Below are positions 53,719 to 62,666 of a stretch of DNA of 64,000 bases, piece by piece. Location: NCBI RefSeq assembly GCF_000287055.2, contig NZ_AJYQ02000137.1:246490-310489 (forward strand), read 5' to 3'. Numbering within the stretch: the stretch's first letter is position 1; each line of letters opens with the position of its first letter. The notes below the pieces were generated by a model. The model was given only the letters and a program-made list of their open reading frames with translations. It made no database searches and was not told where the DNA came from. Made by a program: the position numbers and the translations under genes. The stretch comes from Vibrio genomosp. F10 str. ZF-129 (GTDB taxonomy: Bacteria; Pseudomonadota; Gammaproteobacteria; Enterobacterales; Vibrionaceae).

Positions 53719-54965
53719 TTCCTCATTCACTGCGTATTGCTTATCTTAATTTGCAACGTAATGGCCGCCGAAGCTTGTTGTCGGTCTTGATTGTTGCCAT
53801 TGCTGTTTTTGCTTTGACAAGCGCAGGTGGGTTTGGCCTTTATACCTATGACTCGTTACAGGAATCAACCGCCAGAGACACTGGGCACTTAACTCTGAGT
53901 CAACCTGGCTTTTTTGAACAAGATGAGGAAATGCCTCTTGCTAATGGGTTGGCGAACACCGAGAGCATTGTGAAGCAATTACTGGCCAACCAAAACGTTC
54001 GAGGGGTGCAACCTAGGATTGAATTTACCGGACTGGTTTCTAATGGCACGAAATCAACAATCTTTGTCGGGACTGGTGTGAATGACCGTGAGTTTGATAT
54101 GAAAGGGCCATTTTTAGACGTCAGGAAAGGCAAAACGTTATCAAACACGCAATCACCACGCTATGACGCGACTGAACCAGAAGTGATGCTGGCTGTTGAT
54201 CTTGCTAAAAATTTGAATGTCACGACGAATGACTGGGTGACACTGCTCGCCACAACCAGTGATGGTGCTCTCAATGCGTTTGATTTTAAAGTCCGAGGCA
54301 TCTACTCAACGGGGGTTCCTGAACTTGATAAAAGGCAGCTTTATCTGCATATCGAATCGGTTCAGAGTCTACTGGCCAGTCACAAAATCAGCACATTGTC
54401 GGTCTTTTTATACGGAACAGAACAAACAGCGCAAACTCAAGGTTGGGTTGAAGATCAGCTCAATGGTATGAATCTAGAACAAGCGGTCGAAGTGACGCCG
54501 TGGGAAAAAAGAGCGTTCTATTATAAGCGAGTGAAAGATCTTTATGATCGTATTTTTGGCATCATGGGAGCGGTAATGGCGTTGGTCGTTTTTGTTGCTC
54601 TGTTTAATACCATGACGATGTCAGTGACAGAACGCACCCGTGAGATTGGCACTTTATCCGCGTTGGGTACTTACCCAAATGAGATCGTTTCCGGATTTGT
54701 GCGAGAAGCGGGTTTACTCGCTATTCTGGGCGCATTAATGGGGGGAGCAATGACGTTAGCAACCAGTCTGATATTACTCGTCGCCGAAGTGCAGATGCCA
54801 CCACCACCGGGACAAACCGATGGCTATCCATTGAACATCTATTTCTCTGCTGAGTTACTGGCGTATTGCGCAGCGGGCGTTGTGATCATTTGTGTGGGTG
54901 CAGCTTGGATATCAGCGCGTAAAGGCGTGAATAAACCGATTACAGAGGCTCTGGTGTATGTTTAA
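53706..54965 (+). CDS. FtsX/LolC-type ABC permease
   Basis: 419 residues. One membrane helix near residues 20-45 (VLIVAIAVFALTSAGGFGLY), a periplasmic MacB-like domain to ~270, then three C-terminal helices (AVMALVVFVALFNTMTMSVTERTREIG and two more), the FtsX topology. The gene is preceded by AGGAGGTGATC, the full 16S anti-Shine-Dalgarno complement, so translation should be strong. Overlaps the ATPase gene by 13 bp and the LolA-like gene by 8 bp. It probably mechanotransmits between cytoplasm and periplasm. Confidence 0.9.
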   Translation: MGKLIPHSLRIAYLNLQRNGRRSLLSVLIVAIAVFALTSAGGFGLYTYDSLQESTARDTGHLTLSQPGFFEQDEEMPLANGLANTESIVKQLLANQNVRGVQPRIEFTGLVSNGTKSTIFVGTGVNDREFDMKGPFLDVRKGKTLSNTQSPRYDATEPEVMLAVDLAKNLNVTTNDWVTLLATTSDGALNAFDFKVRGIYSTGVPELDKRQLYLHIESVQSLLASHKISTLSVFLYGTEQTAQTQGWVEDQLNGMNLEQAVEVTPWEKRAFYYKRVKDLYDRIFGIMGAVMALVVFVALFNTMTMSVTERTREIGTLSALGTYPNEIVSGFVREAGLLAILGALMGGAMTLATSLILLVAEVQMPPPPGQTDGYPLNIYFSAELLAYCAAGVVIICVGAAWISARKGVNKPITEALVYV

Positions 54966-55785
54966 TCTCAATAGAAATGTCCCATCATCATGGGCGAGGT
55001 TCAGCTCTTTTCCGAAAGCCGTTTTGCTACTAGCGCTGTCGAGCGTATCAGTGATGGCGCAAGAAACGAATACGGTTCAAGGTGAAAGTAAGATGGATGT
55101 TGAGGCGATGATCAAAGCGGCTGATGGATACCGAATGGGTGAAAGCTCAGCAAAAGCGGTTTCTCTAGTGTCATTGTATGAAAATCAAGTCCTTGATCAA
55201 ACGCGTGAATACCATGTTTATAGCCGGCCAAACCGAGAGTCATTAGTGGTCTTTAAGTCTCAAGTAGAAGCGGGACAAAAAATGCTCATGCTGGGGGATA
55301 ATTACTGGTTATTGATGCCCAAAAGTCGTCGCCCAATACGCATTACGCCGATGCAAAAGCTATTAGGTGAAGCCTCGGTTGGAGACATCTCGACCTTAAC
55401 ATGGAGTGAAGACTATCAAGGCCAATGGGTCAGCAACGAATCGATTTCCCAAGACTCTGGCGAGACGATTAAAACTAACCGATTATCATTAACGGCCACA
55501 ACCACAGGTGCAAGTTACCAGAAAATTGATCTGTGGTTAGATGAGGGCAATCACTTTCCAATCAAAGCCGATTTGTATTTACGTTCAGGAAAGTTAGCAA
55601 AGCAAGCTTGGTTTGAATCCGGTCAGAGAGACGGACACCTACGAGTGATCTCGATGACGCTGCTCGACAGAATTCAACCCGCTAAAAAAACGGTTATTGA
55701 GTATAAAACCATTGAAGCGATGGAACTCGATGAAAAGTATTACAACCCCGCTTATCTGACTCGTAACAAGTCGGTTGATCTATAA
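54958..55785 (+). CDS. LolA-like outer-membrane lipoprotein-sorting protein
   Basis: 275 residues. Signal peptide (AVLLLALSSVSVMA) about 20 residues in, then a mature domain typical of the LolA-like lipoprotein-sorting family: SRPNRESLVVFKSQVEAG, MLMLGDNYWLLMPKSRRP and LTWSEDYQGQWV. The family fold has a hydrophobic cavity that shields acyl chains. It should accept lipid or lipoprotein cargo from the ABC transporter above and carry it across the periplasm. It overlaps the permease gene by 8 bp. Confidence 0.85.
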   Translation: MFNLNRNVPSSWARFSSFPKAVLLLALSSVSVMAQETNTVQGESKMDVEAMIKAADGYRMGESSAKAVSLVSLYENQVLDQTREYHVYSRPNRESLVVFKSQVEAGQKMLMLGDNYWLLMPKSRRPIRITPMQKLLGEASVGDISTLTWSEDYQGQWVSNESISQDSGETIKTNRLSLTATTTGASYQKIDLWLDEGNHFPIKADLYLRSGKLAKQAWFESGQRDGHLRVISMTLLDRIQPAKKTVIEYKTIEAMELDEKYYNPAYLTRNKSVDL

Positions 55786-55787
55786 CG

Positions 55788-57110
55788 GTGATGGACATGA
55801 TGACACAGGGAACGTCGCGGTGGTCTTACAAGCTAATGGTGCCACTCAGTTGGTTATTGTGCAGTGTTGCGATAATGGTGAGCACCCATGCGGGGAGTTC
55901 GGATCTTAGCCTAGACTGGGACTGGCAGCTAAGTCTTAACCAAACGGCGCATCGAGAAACCGTATTGCTGGGGCAACCCAAACGTTCAGACACGGGAACA
56001 CTTGATGCACTCATCGATGTTCAGGCGAGCTGGAAAGAACTTACGGGTTTATTTGCATTAAAAGGCAATGCGCTATGGAGTAACGACGATACGCGTTCTC
56101 TTGATACAGATGTCATCGTACAAGAATTGTTTTGGCAGGGGAGTACTGAAGCATGGGAACAATCGGTTGATTTAACGTTGGGTAAAGTGAGATTAGACTG
56201 GGGAGTGGGTTATGGTTACCGACCTTTAGATATATTCAAACCTTATCGTAGAAACCCTATCGGTATCCAAGTTGAGGAAGGGGCTGGAACTGCGATGGCC
56301 TCATATTTTGATATGAGTGGAGAATGGAGCCTAGTGTATACCGATTCTTCGTGGACGCAGCAGCAAGGCTCAGAATTAGAAAAACAGTCCCAACAGCAGG
56401 GTTTTGGCCTTCGTCGATACGCATTACTGGGTGACAGTGAATGGCAAGGTATCGCTTACTATGACGATGTTCGACACGGCTTGGTTGGCGGTTCATTTGT
56501 TACGGTTGTGGATCCGGCCTGGGCGCTTCACGTTTCTGCTGTCTATCAACGTCAGTACCTGGCTTATCAGCAAGGGGAGCCATTCCAAGCCGTGAGTCTG
56601 TCTACACAACATCATGGTTATCAGTCACTCATTGGCATGAACTGGGCAAGCAGTACTGGGCACAATATCATCATGGAGTATTGGTTTGATAGCCGAAGTT
56701 GGAGCCGCGATGAATGGCATCAAGCTTTTGAACGAGAGACGGATCTTGCTTCAAATCCACACACGTTGCCATTGGCGTCCTCCTACGCTCAGGGATTCAA
56801 TCATGCCAATCTTGTGCAGCACAATATGATGTTTCATTGGTCGTTGAATTCAGCGAGTTGGAGCCATTGGGAATGGAGCAACAATTGGTTGTGGCTGAAT
56901 GACTTTGAGCCGACATTTGATGTCATTGTCTCACCGCAAGATGGCGGGTTGATCGCGACTCAGTGGCTGAACTACCAAATGTATGATTCAGGCTATACGT
57001 CATTCAATGTTGAGCTGGCCGCTCGATTTTTAGGGGGCAGTAGCGATTCGGTGTATGCAAACTTACCTGATAAGCATATGATTCTATTAAACCTGAAAGG
57101 AAAATTCTGA
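55788..57110 (+). CDS. Outer-membrane beta-barrel protein of the ABC operon
   Basis: 440 residues; the frame opens at GTG 55788 and an ATG at 55791, 55797 or 55800 may be the true start. Signal peptide (LMVPLSWLLCSVAIMVSTHAG), then alternating hydrophobic/aromatic strands such as WEQSVDLTLGKVRLDWGVGY, ending in LLNLKGKF. The final phenylalanine is the usual BAM recognition signal. The barrel is tryptophan-rich. It likely delivers or anchors the cargo of the LolA-like protein in the outer membrane. Similar pairings of an envelope transporter, LolA-like protein and barrel occur with RND exporters. Confidence 0.75.
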   Translation: MMDMMTQGTSRWSYKLMVPLSWLLCSVAIMVSTHAGSSDLSLDWDWQLSLNQTAHRETVLLGQPKRSDTGTLDALIDVQASWKELTGLFALKGNALWSNDDTRSLDTDVIVQELFWQGSTEAWEQSVDLTLGKVRLDWGVGYGYRPLDIFKPYRRNPIGIQVEEGAGTAMASYFDMSGEWSLVYTDSSWTQQQGSELEKQSQQQGFGLRRYALLGDSEWQGIAYYDDVRHGLVGGSFVTVVDPAWALHVSAVYQRQYLAYQQGEPFQAVSLSTQHHGYQSLIGMNWASSTGHNIIMEYWFDSRSWSRDEWHQAFERETDLASNPHTLPLASSYAQGFNHANLVQHNMMFHWSLNSASWSHWEWSNNWLWLNDFEPTFDVIVSPQDGGLIATQWLNYQMYDSGYTSFNVELAARFLGGSSDSVYANLPDKHMILLNLKGKF

Positions 57111-57112
57111 AC

Positions 57113-58180
57113 ATGAAACGATGTGCCTCATTAGTAAAAAACACAGAGAAAAGAATAGAAAATAGTGCGTTCAAGAGTCTGTTTCTTACCAGCCTTTTTT
57201 GCCTAGCGATTGCCATTCTTACGTTCTTTATTTGGTCGGGTCCGTTCATTGAGCATCTATTGATCAGTTTTGGCTATGGCTATAGCGCGGTATTCAGTGC
57301 GCTTATCATTTCTTATTTTCGTCCAGATCTTGGTATCCAATGGGTCAATGCGTTTTCGCTGACTCTGTCGATGATTCTGGGTACTTGCAATGCGGCATTT
57401 TTGCTAGAAGGGTATAGCAATTTTGACAGCCTGCCTGAACTCAAACCAGTCATTCTTCTTGGTTTTATCTTTACGGTGATATGCTTTTTCTATTTTTATA
57501 TCTACGAACAAAAACTACTGACCCAGAAAGAGCTTGAAACGACCAAACGCAAACAAGCTGAACAAGAAAAAGCACTGGTCATGAGTCAGTTAAAACAACT
57601 TCAAAGCCAAATTGAACCACATTTTTTATTCAACACATTAGCCAATATTAATGCCTTGATTGACTCTCAGCCGAAAGATGCACGACGGATGCTTGAAAAG
57701 CTCACGGATTTGTTGCGAGGCACGCTAAAAAGTAACCGCCAGTCGAACACATCACTGGTTGGTGAACTTGAACTCGTGGATGCCTATTTAAGCATTCAGA
57801 AGATTCGGTTAGGTGATCGACTGACTTATCATATCGATAACCAGCTAACTAACGATGTTGTTTTTCCACCGTTACTCATTCAACCTTTGGTCGAGAATGC
57901 GATCCAGCATGGTATAGAGCCGAAAGCTGCTGGTGGTTCAGTGACGGTTTTAGTGGTAAAAGAACAGAGTATGGTGAGTATATCGGTCATCGACAATGGT
58001 ATTGGATTGATGTTGGAATCTAAGAACGCGGGACATGGTATAGGCCTAGAAAACATTCGACAACGTATGAAAGTCCTTTTTTCTGATGAGGCGAATTTTG
58101 CAATTGTTGAAAATAAGCAAGGTGGCGTCACCGCCAAGCTTCAGATTAAATTGACAGACTTGGAATTATTACAGAGGTAA
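57113..58180 (+). CDS. LytS/HisKA_7-type sensor histidine kinase
   Basis: 355 residues. Four membrane helices in residues ~24-132 form the sensor part. The His_kinase domain carries His170 in EPHFLFNTLANINAL (phosphorylation site), the N box with Asn262 in PLVENAIQHG, and G boxes DNGIGL and GHGIGLENIRQRMK. It phosphorylates the LytTR regulator encoded next. No recognised extracellular sensor domain, so the stimulus is probably sensed within the membrane, perhaps the transporter's cargo. Confidence 0.92.
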   Translation: MKRCASLVKNTEKRIENSAFKSLFLTSLFCLAIAILTFFIWSGPFIEHLLISFGYGYSAVFSALIISYFRPDLGIQWVNAFSLTLSMILGTCNAAFLLEGYSNFDSLPELKPVILLGFIFTVICFFYFYIYEQKLLTQKELETTKRKQAEQEKALVMSQLKQLQSQIEPHFLFNTLANINALIDSQPKDARRMLEKLTDLLRGTLKSNRQSNTSLVGELELVDAYLSIQKIRLGDRLTYHIDNQLTNDVVFPPLLIQPLVENAIQHGIEPKAAGGSVTVLVVKEQSMVSISVIDNGIGLMLESKNAGHGIGLENIRQRMKVLFSDEANFAIVENKQGGVTAKLQIKLTDLELLQR

Positions 58181-58184
58181 CAAG

Positions 58185-58979
58185 ATGACGCGCAGTATGC
58201 CAGTAACCGCCATTATCGCGGATGATGAACCGTTACTGAGGCACCATTTTAGTAAAGCGTTGGCAGAGCATTGGCCGGAGTTAGATATCGTTGCATTGGC
58301 TGAAAATGGCGAACAAGCCTTAGAGCAGATCGAGAAACACCAACCTGATATTGTCTTTTTAGATATAAATATGCCGCTTCAAGATGGTATGAGCGTAGCT
58401 AAAACTCTTGCGACTCGGCAAAGTAAAACCAAAGTGGTCTTTATTACGGCTTACGATGAGTTTGCCGTACAGGCCTTTGAGACGAGTGCTGTGGATTATC
58501 TGCTTAAACCTGTGTCGGATATGCGACTAGCGCAATGTGTTGATAAGTTAAAAATACAGATGCAAGTTCAAGATTCGCCTGAAGTGTCAGATGTTTCATC
58601 GCTCATCGACCAAATCCAAAAGATGACACTTAAAGCCAAGCCAACCTATTTGACTTGGATAAAAGCCGCCAAAGGCGATGACATCCATTTAATATCGCTG
58701 AAAGATGTCTTGTATTTTAAAGCGGAAGATAAATACATTTCATTGTATAAGAAAGATGATAAAGGGTGTGTTGAGTACCTACTGCGCACATCCCTTAAGG
58801 AGCTTTTGCATCAACTCGACCCAGATATGTTTTGGCAAATCCATCGTTCGAGTGTCGTGAACGTATCCGCCATAGAAAAGGTAAAAAAAGACTTTTCTGG
58901 CAGAATGTTCGTGCATATTGGTGAGGCAAAACTCCCAGTGAGTCGAGCAATGCAACCGCAATTTACGAATTTGTGGTAA
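58185..58979 (+). CDS. LytTR-family response regulator
   Basis: 264 residues. The receiver domain has the acidic pair at 13-15 (DDE), phospho-acceptor Asp60 in VFLDINMP, Thr88 and Lys108 in DYLLKPV. A LytTR DNA-binding domain fills residues ~155-262 (YFKAEDKYISLYKKDDKG, WQIHRSSVVNVSAIEKVKK). It is four bases after the kinase gene. It probably controls transcription of this operon; LytTR sites are imperfect direct repeats and would be sought upstream of 52369. Confidence 0.93.
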   Translation: MTRSMPVTAIIADDEPLLRHHFSKALAEHWPELDIVALAENGEQALEQIEKHQPDIVFLDINMPLQDGMSVAKTLATRQSKTKVVFITAYDEFAVQAFETSAVDYLLKPVSDMRLAQCVDKLKIQMQVQDSPEVSDVSSLIDQIQKMTLKAKPTYLTWIKAAKGDDIHLISLKDVLYFKAEDKYISLYKKDDKGCVEYLLRTSLKELLHQLDPDMFWQIHRSSVVNVSAIEKVKKDFSGRMFVHIGEAKLPVSRAMQPQFTNLW

Positions 58980-59052
58980 CTCGTTTTTTTTGCCAACGAA
59001 ACGGTTTACCAACGAACGTTATGCCAAAGCACTTTTGTTAACAACCCTCGGG

Positions 59053-60618
59053 TTAAATTAACTTAAATTTGATGAATTCCTTAGGTTTCATAGGAGCGGA
59101 AAAGTAGTACCCCTGTATGTATCGGATACCGAGTTCACTCAGTTGCTCTATCTGCTCTCGGGTTTCTACGCCTTCCGCGATGACTTTCATATTGAGTTCA
59201 TCACCCAGATTGATCATCGATATCAATACTGGTGTGATCGCCGTCTCTGACCGTAATCCATTCACAAATACTTTGTCGATTTTTAGTGCGTTAAATGGGT
59301 GCTGGCGAATGAAATTCAACCCTGAATATCCGGTCCCAAAATCATCAACGGCGACTTTGAATCCCAAATCGCTGAGTATACTGAGTGAGAAAGTCGCGTG
59401 ATCCAATTCTCGGTTGGTGTAATCATTATTTTCGGTGATCTCAAGAAGTAGAATCGGAACAATATCTGGATGTCGTTTCGAATACTCGATTAAATAGTCA
59501 ATGAAATCGGAATCAATAATCAGCTGACGACTAATGTTGAGGCTGATGTACTGCCCTTTGAGTTCTTTTTGGTGCGTATAGATGAAAGAAGTCACGGACT
59601 TGATGATTAACTTGGTGATTTGATCGATCACACCCATACGTTCGGCCAATGGAATAAACATATCCGGTGGAATAATTCCTTGTGACCGATGATGCCAGCG
59701 TATTAGAGCTTCGCTTCCAGCGATTCGTTTCTCTACGATGTCCACAATCGGCTGAAGGTAGAGTTTTAGGTCGCCATCGTCAATGGCTTGCAACAAAGAA
59801 TACTCTAGAGATTGCCTCGTTATTCTATAGTTACGTATAGCCAAATAAACCAGTGAAAGCATGGCTGCGATAAGCAGTGTCTGCCAGAAATGTTGACCGA
59901 AGTGGTAAAGGTAAGAAGCGTGATTGAGATGCAGAGTGATTGATAAAGGGTACAAGTGGGATGAAAAACTGAACAATCTAACGGCAGAATCAACGGACCC
60001 TTCACCACTTTGAATCGTCTGACTTAGTACCGTGATCGTATAACCAAATTCCTGTTCAGAGAGATCAGGGGAAACAAGACCTAAGAATTGATTAGGAGCT
60101 AATAACGCATTTGCGCCAGCACCACTGTCATTTTCGTCATGGGCAAAAATAAAGAAAGTTTGCAGTCGACTCTTAGAGATGGTCAAAGAAATGGTGATGT
60201 TGTTAGACGAGTCTTCTAATCGTTGTAGTATGGAAGAAGACAGGCGAATATTGGCTGCTCCTTCGTTACTGGTACAAAAAACCACCCCATCTTTATACAG
60301 GCCTATTTCTTTGAGCATGGTTGAATGGAAGACATGCCCTCGTATCGCCAGCACATCGTCACGCTCACAAGCAGAGGACACTTGATTTTTTAGTGACATT
60401 AGATTTTTTGCTGTTTCACCGATGTACTGTTCTAACAGATGAATCGATTGCTTTCCTTGTGTTTTTGCGTGGTTGTTGGTGGTATAGAAATTAACAATAG
60501 CGGAAACGGTGAACACACTGACGAATATGATACCAATAGGGATGGTAGCACGTATGTTCTTTCTAGCTAGGTGTAACAGCGAAGAGGGTGAGGCTTCAGT
60601 CTGCTTGTTATATTTCAT
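59053..60618 (-). CDS. CSS-motif EAL phosphodiesterase
   Basis: 521 residues. Membrane helices at about 25-46 and 245-262 flank a periplasmic CSS-type domain with Cys84 and Cys115 (FCTSNEG), which in relatives form a DsbA-dependent disulfide controlling activity. The cytoplasmic EAL domain has SEALIRW at 302-308, NISRQL, EITENN, DDFGTGYSGL and EGVET intact, so c-di-GMP hydrolysis is expected. The gene is convergent with the LytTR operon. It likely responds to periplasmic redox state. Confidence 0.92.
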   Translation of the reverse strand: MKYNKQTEASPSSLLHLARKNIRATIPIGIIFVSVFTVSAIVNFYTTNNHAKTQGKQSIHLLEQYIGETAKNLMSLKNQVSSACERDDVLAIRGHVFHSTMLKEIGLYKDGVVFCTSNEGAANIRLSSSILQRLEDSSNNITISLTISKSRLQTFFIFAHDENDSGAGANALLAPNQFLGLVSPDLSEQEFGYTITVLSQTIQSGEGSVDSAVRLFSFSSHLYPLSITLHLNHASYLYHFGQHFWQTLLIAAMLSLVYLAIRNYRITRQSLEYSLLQAIDDGDLKLYLQPIVDIVEKRIAGSEALIRWHHRSQGIIPPDMFIPLAERMGVIDQITKLIIKSVTSFIYTHQKELKGQYISLNISRQLIIDSDFIDYLIEYSKRHPDIVPILLLEITENNDYTNRELDHATFSLSILSDLGFKVAVDDFGTGYSGLNFIRQHPFNALKIDKVFVNGLRSETAITPVLISMINLGDELNMKVIAEGVETREQIEQLSELGIRYIQGYYFSAPMKPKEFIKFKLI

Positions 60619-60777
60619 GATAAGTAATGGCCAACATTTTGTTCTTATTTAACGGTATGTACTGATTTAACTATATGCACATTTGTTAAAAAGAGAATCC
60701 CATTTTACGTTATCTATAAAAATTAATACCTAACTCATTATTTTTAGAACTTTAGTTGATGGTTTTGTTTGTTATCT

Positions 60778-60811
60778 ATACCGAATTTGATAATGATACC
60801 GAATTTGATAA
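60778..60811. repeat. 18-bp tandem direct repeat
   Basis: ATACCGAATTTGATAATG (60778-60795) is followed at once by ATACCGAATTTGATAA (60796-60811). Non-coding, between the EAL and Dcu genes. Confidence 0.85.
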
Positions 60812-60856
60812 AAAGCACCTTCGTTCATGTTCAGGCTAAAATGAAGGTGCTTTGTT
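60810..60856. terminator. Terminator of the Dcu gene
   Basis: AAAGCACCTTC (60812-60822) and GAAGGTGCTTT (60843-60853) form an 11-bp stem with a 20-nt loop. On the minus strand the stem is followed by TTTTTATC, so it ends the Dcu gene; the plus side is less T-rich. Confidence 0.75.
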
Positions 60857-60897
60857 TATCAATTAATTCATGCTCGACTCGAATAGAGAACTATTGC

Positions 60898-62226
60898 TTA
60901 TCCTATGATCACTTGACCCAATACATAACCAAGACAACAGGCACTGATGACTCCGATTAAGCCGACTGACATAAATGAGTGGTTAAAGTACCATTTACCA
61001 ATCTTAGTGGTACCAGAGCTGTCAAAATTGACGGTAGCGATATCAGAAGGATAATTTGGGATAAAGAAATAGCCATATACCGCTGGCATCAATCCTATCA
61101 GGAGTGCAGGATCTAAGCCGAGCCCTAACCCGACGGGTAACATCATTCGCGCGGTTGCCGCTTGAGAGTTAACCACCACAGACACTATGAACAGAGCTAA
61201 TGCAAAGGTCCAAGGGTAGGCGGTCACCATATCTACGATGCCAGAACGAAATTGTGGCATCGCGTACTGGAAGTAAGTATCAGACATCCATGCAATACCA
61301 AAAATGGCAATCGCTGCCACCATCCCTGATTTAAATACCACGCCATTAGGCACATCTCTTGGATCCGTTTTTGTTGCGAGCAGAATGACACCACCAAAAC
61401 AAAGCATCATCATTTGAATGATAACGGCCATGCTTATTGGTTTGCTTCCTGCCTCAATGGTTCTAATTTCAGGGATCATAGCAATGAGAACAATCAGCAC
61501 AATCGAGCTGAGAAAGATTAAAACCGCGTTGCGAGATGATGAAGGCAGTTTCACATCCAGCGAGGTTGCGGTTGTGTTGAGAATACGTTCGCGCCACTCT
61601 GGATCTTTCATGCGAGCCTGATAATCAGGGTCATCTTGAAGCTCTTTACCGCGCTTAAGGCTATACAAGGACATCAAAAGCGTACCAAATAGAGTCGCAG
61701 GAACCGTCACCATAAGAATCGACAGCAGCGTTATCTCTTGCTGAATCTCAACCAACTGGGCCAGATAATACACAACAGCGGCTGAAATTGGTGAGGCAGT
61801 AATTGCAATTTGTGAGGCGACGGATGCAGCAGCCATCGGCCGTTCTGGTCGTATTCCATTTTTTAAGGCCACATCACCGATGATTGGCATAATAGAATAT
61901 ACCGCATGGCCAGTACCCAATAAGAAGGTCATTGAGTAGGTAACGAAAGGCGCGATCAGCGTGACACGTTTAGGGTTCTTTCTTAGCAGGCGCTCCGCGA
62001 CTTGAAGCATATACTTTAAACCGCCTGCGGCTTCTAATATGGAAGCACAAGTAACAACGGCTAAAATAATCAGCATTACGGTGACTGGTGGGGAGCTCGG
62101 CGGCATCTTAAAAACAAAGACCTCGACGACAAGGCCAATACCCGATACGACCCCAAGCCCAATCCCGCCGAAGCGAGAGCCTACATAGAGCACCAGTAAC
62201 AAGAACAAGAATTCTAAATACAGCAT
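60898..62226 (-). CDS. Anaerobic C4-dicarboxylate transporter (DcuA/DcuB family)
   Basis: 442 residues and about ten or more membrane helices. It exchanges fumarate, malate or aspartate for succinate during anaerobic growth. Recognisable family parts are the N terminus YVGSRFGGIGLGVVSGIG, the loop LLGTGHAVYSIMPIIGDVA, RPERPMAAASVASQIAITASP and the C-terminal GYFFIPNYPSDIATVNFDSSG. DcuA or DcuB assignment is not possible from sequence alone. It is transcribed alone and has an FNR-like site 111 bp upstream. Confidence 0.9.
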   Translation of the reverse strand: MLYLEFLFLLLVLYVGSRFGGIGLGVVSGIGLVVEVFVFKMPPSSPPVTVMLIILAVVTCASILEAAGGLKYMLQVAERLLRKNPKRVTLIAPFVTYSMTFLLGTGHAVYSIMPIIGDVALKNGIRPERPMAAASVASQIAITASPISAAVVYYLAQLVEIQQEITLLSILMVTVPATLFGTLLMSLYSLKRGKELQDDPDYQARMKDPEWRERILNTTATSLDVKLPSSSRNAVLIFLSSIVLIVLIAMIPEIRTIEAGSKPISMAVIIQMMMLCFGGVILLATKTDPRDVPNGVVFKSGMVAAIAIFGIAWMSDTYFQYAMPQFRSGIVDMVTAYPWTFALALFIVSVVVNSQAATARMMLPVGLGLGLDPALLIGLMPAVYGYFFIPNYPSDIATVNFDSSGTTKIGKWYFNHSFMSVGLIGVISACCLGYVLGQVIIG

Positions 62227-62336
62227 ATCAGTTACCCATTATTAGTTGTGGTTATGAGTATTGTGAGGGCTATTCAGAGAGAAATATGGTGAGTAGTTCA
62301 CACAACACCTATTGCTAAATATGGAAAGCTAAATGT

Positions 62337-62350
62337 TTGATTTAAATCGC
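62337..62350 (-). promoter_or_regulatory. FNR-like site upstream of the Dcu transporter
   Basis: TTGAT-TTAA-ATCGC matches eight of ten bases of the FNR consensus TTGAT-N4-ATCAA. It lies 111 bp before the Dcu start, a fitting place for oxygen-responsive activation, but I find no good -10 at the matching distance. Confidence 0.4.
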
Positions 62351-62390
62351 GATATCTTTATGGCTAAGTAACAGCATTGCTGTTTTTCTG

Positions 62391-62407
62391 TAACGTAAGC
62401 GTTACGT
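62391..62407. promoter_or_regulatory. Nested inverted repeats TAACG / ACGTAA
   Basis: TAACG-taag-CGTTA and ACGTAA-gcg-TTACGT overlap in one 17-bp block. Symmetry suggests a dimeric regulator site; which gene it serves is unknown. Confidence 0.3.
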
Positions 62408-62666
62408 AAGTGGACGTTTTGGTTAATGAATAAATAAGAGAGGTTGTTTACTTTGAATCAGTGCCTGATTGATCTTGCTGAGGTGAGGTGGAACGAAAAA
62501 ATCTCAGCTCAATATGGTCAGCTTTTCGGTTTCGCTTTACTACTTATCTTCATGGCTTAGCTTCAATGTTTAAACAACAAAAAAGCATAAGTCTGGGTTT
62601 ACACCTAGACGCTTATTTGATCCTCGACTAACGTTTATGAGGAAGCGTTTAAAATTAGAGGCGATG

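Larger units (their letters stand above)
62227..62666. other. Divergent promoter region of the Dcu and solute-binding genes
   Basis: 440 bp between divergent starts. Besides the FNR-like box and the GTAACG-type inverted repeat annotated separately, nothing gene-like was found. Confidence 0.55.

Noticed and set aside
59041..59055. Terminator between the LytTR regulator and EAL genes
   Set aside because: Only a 5-bp stem (AACCC/GGGTT) with a 2-nt loop; too weak to call.
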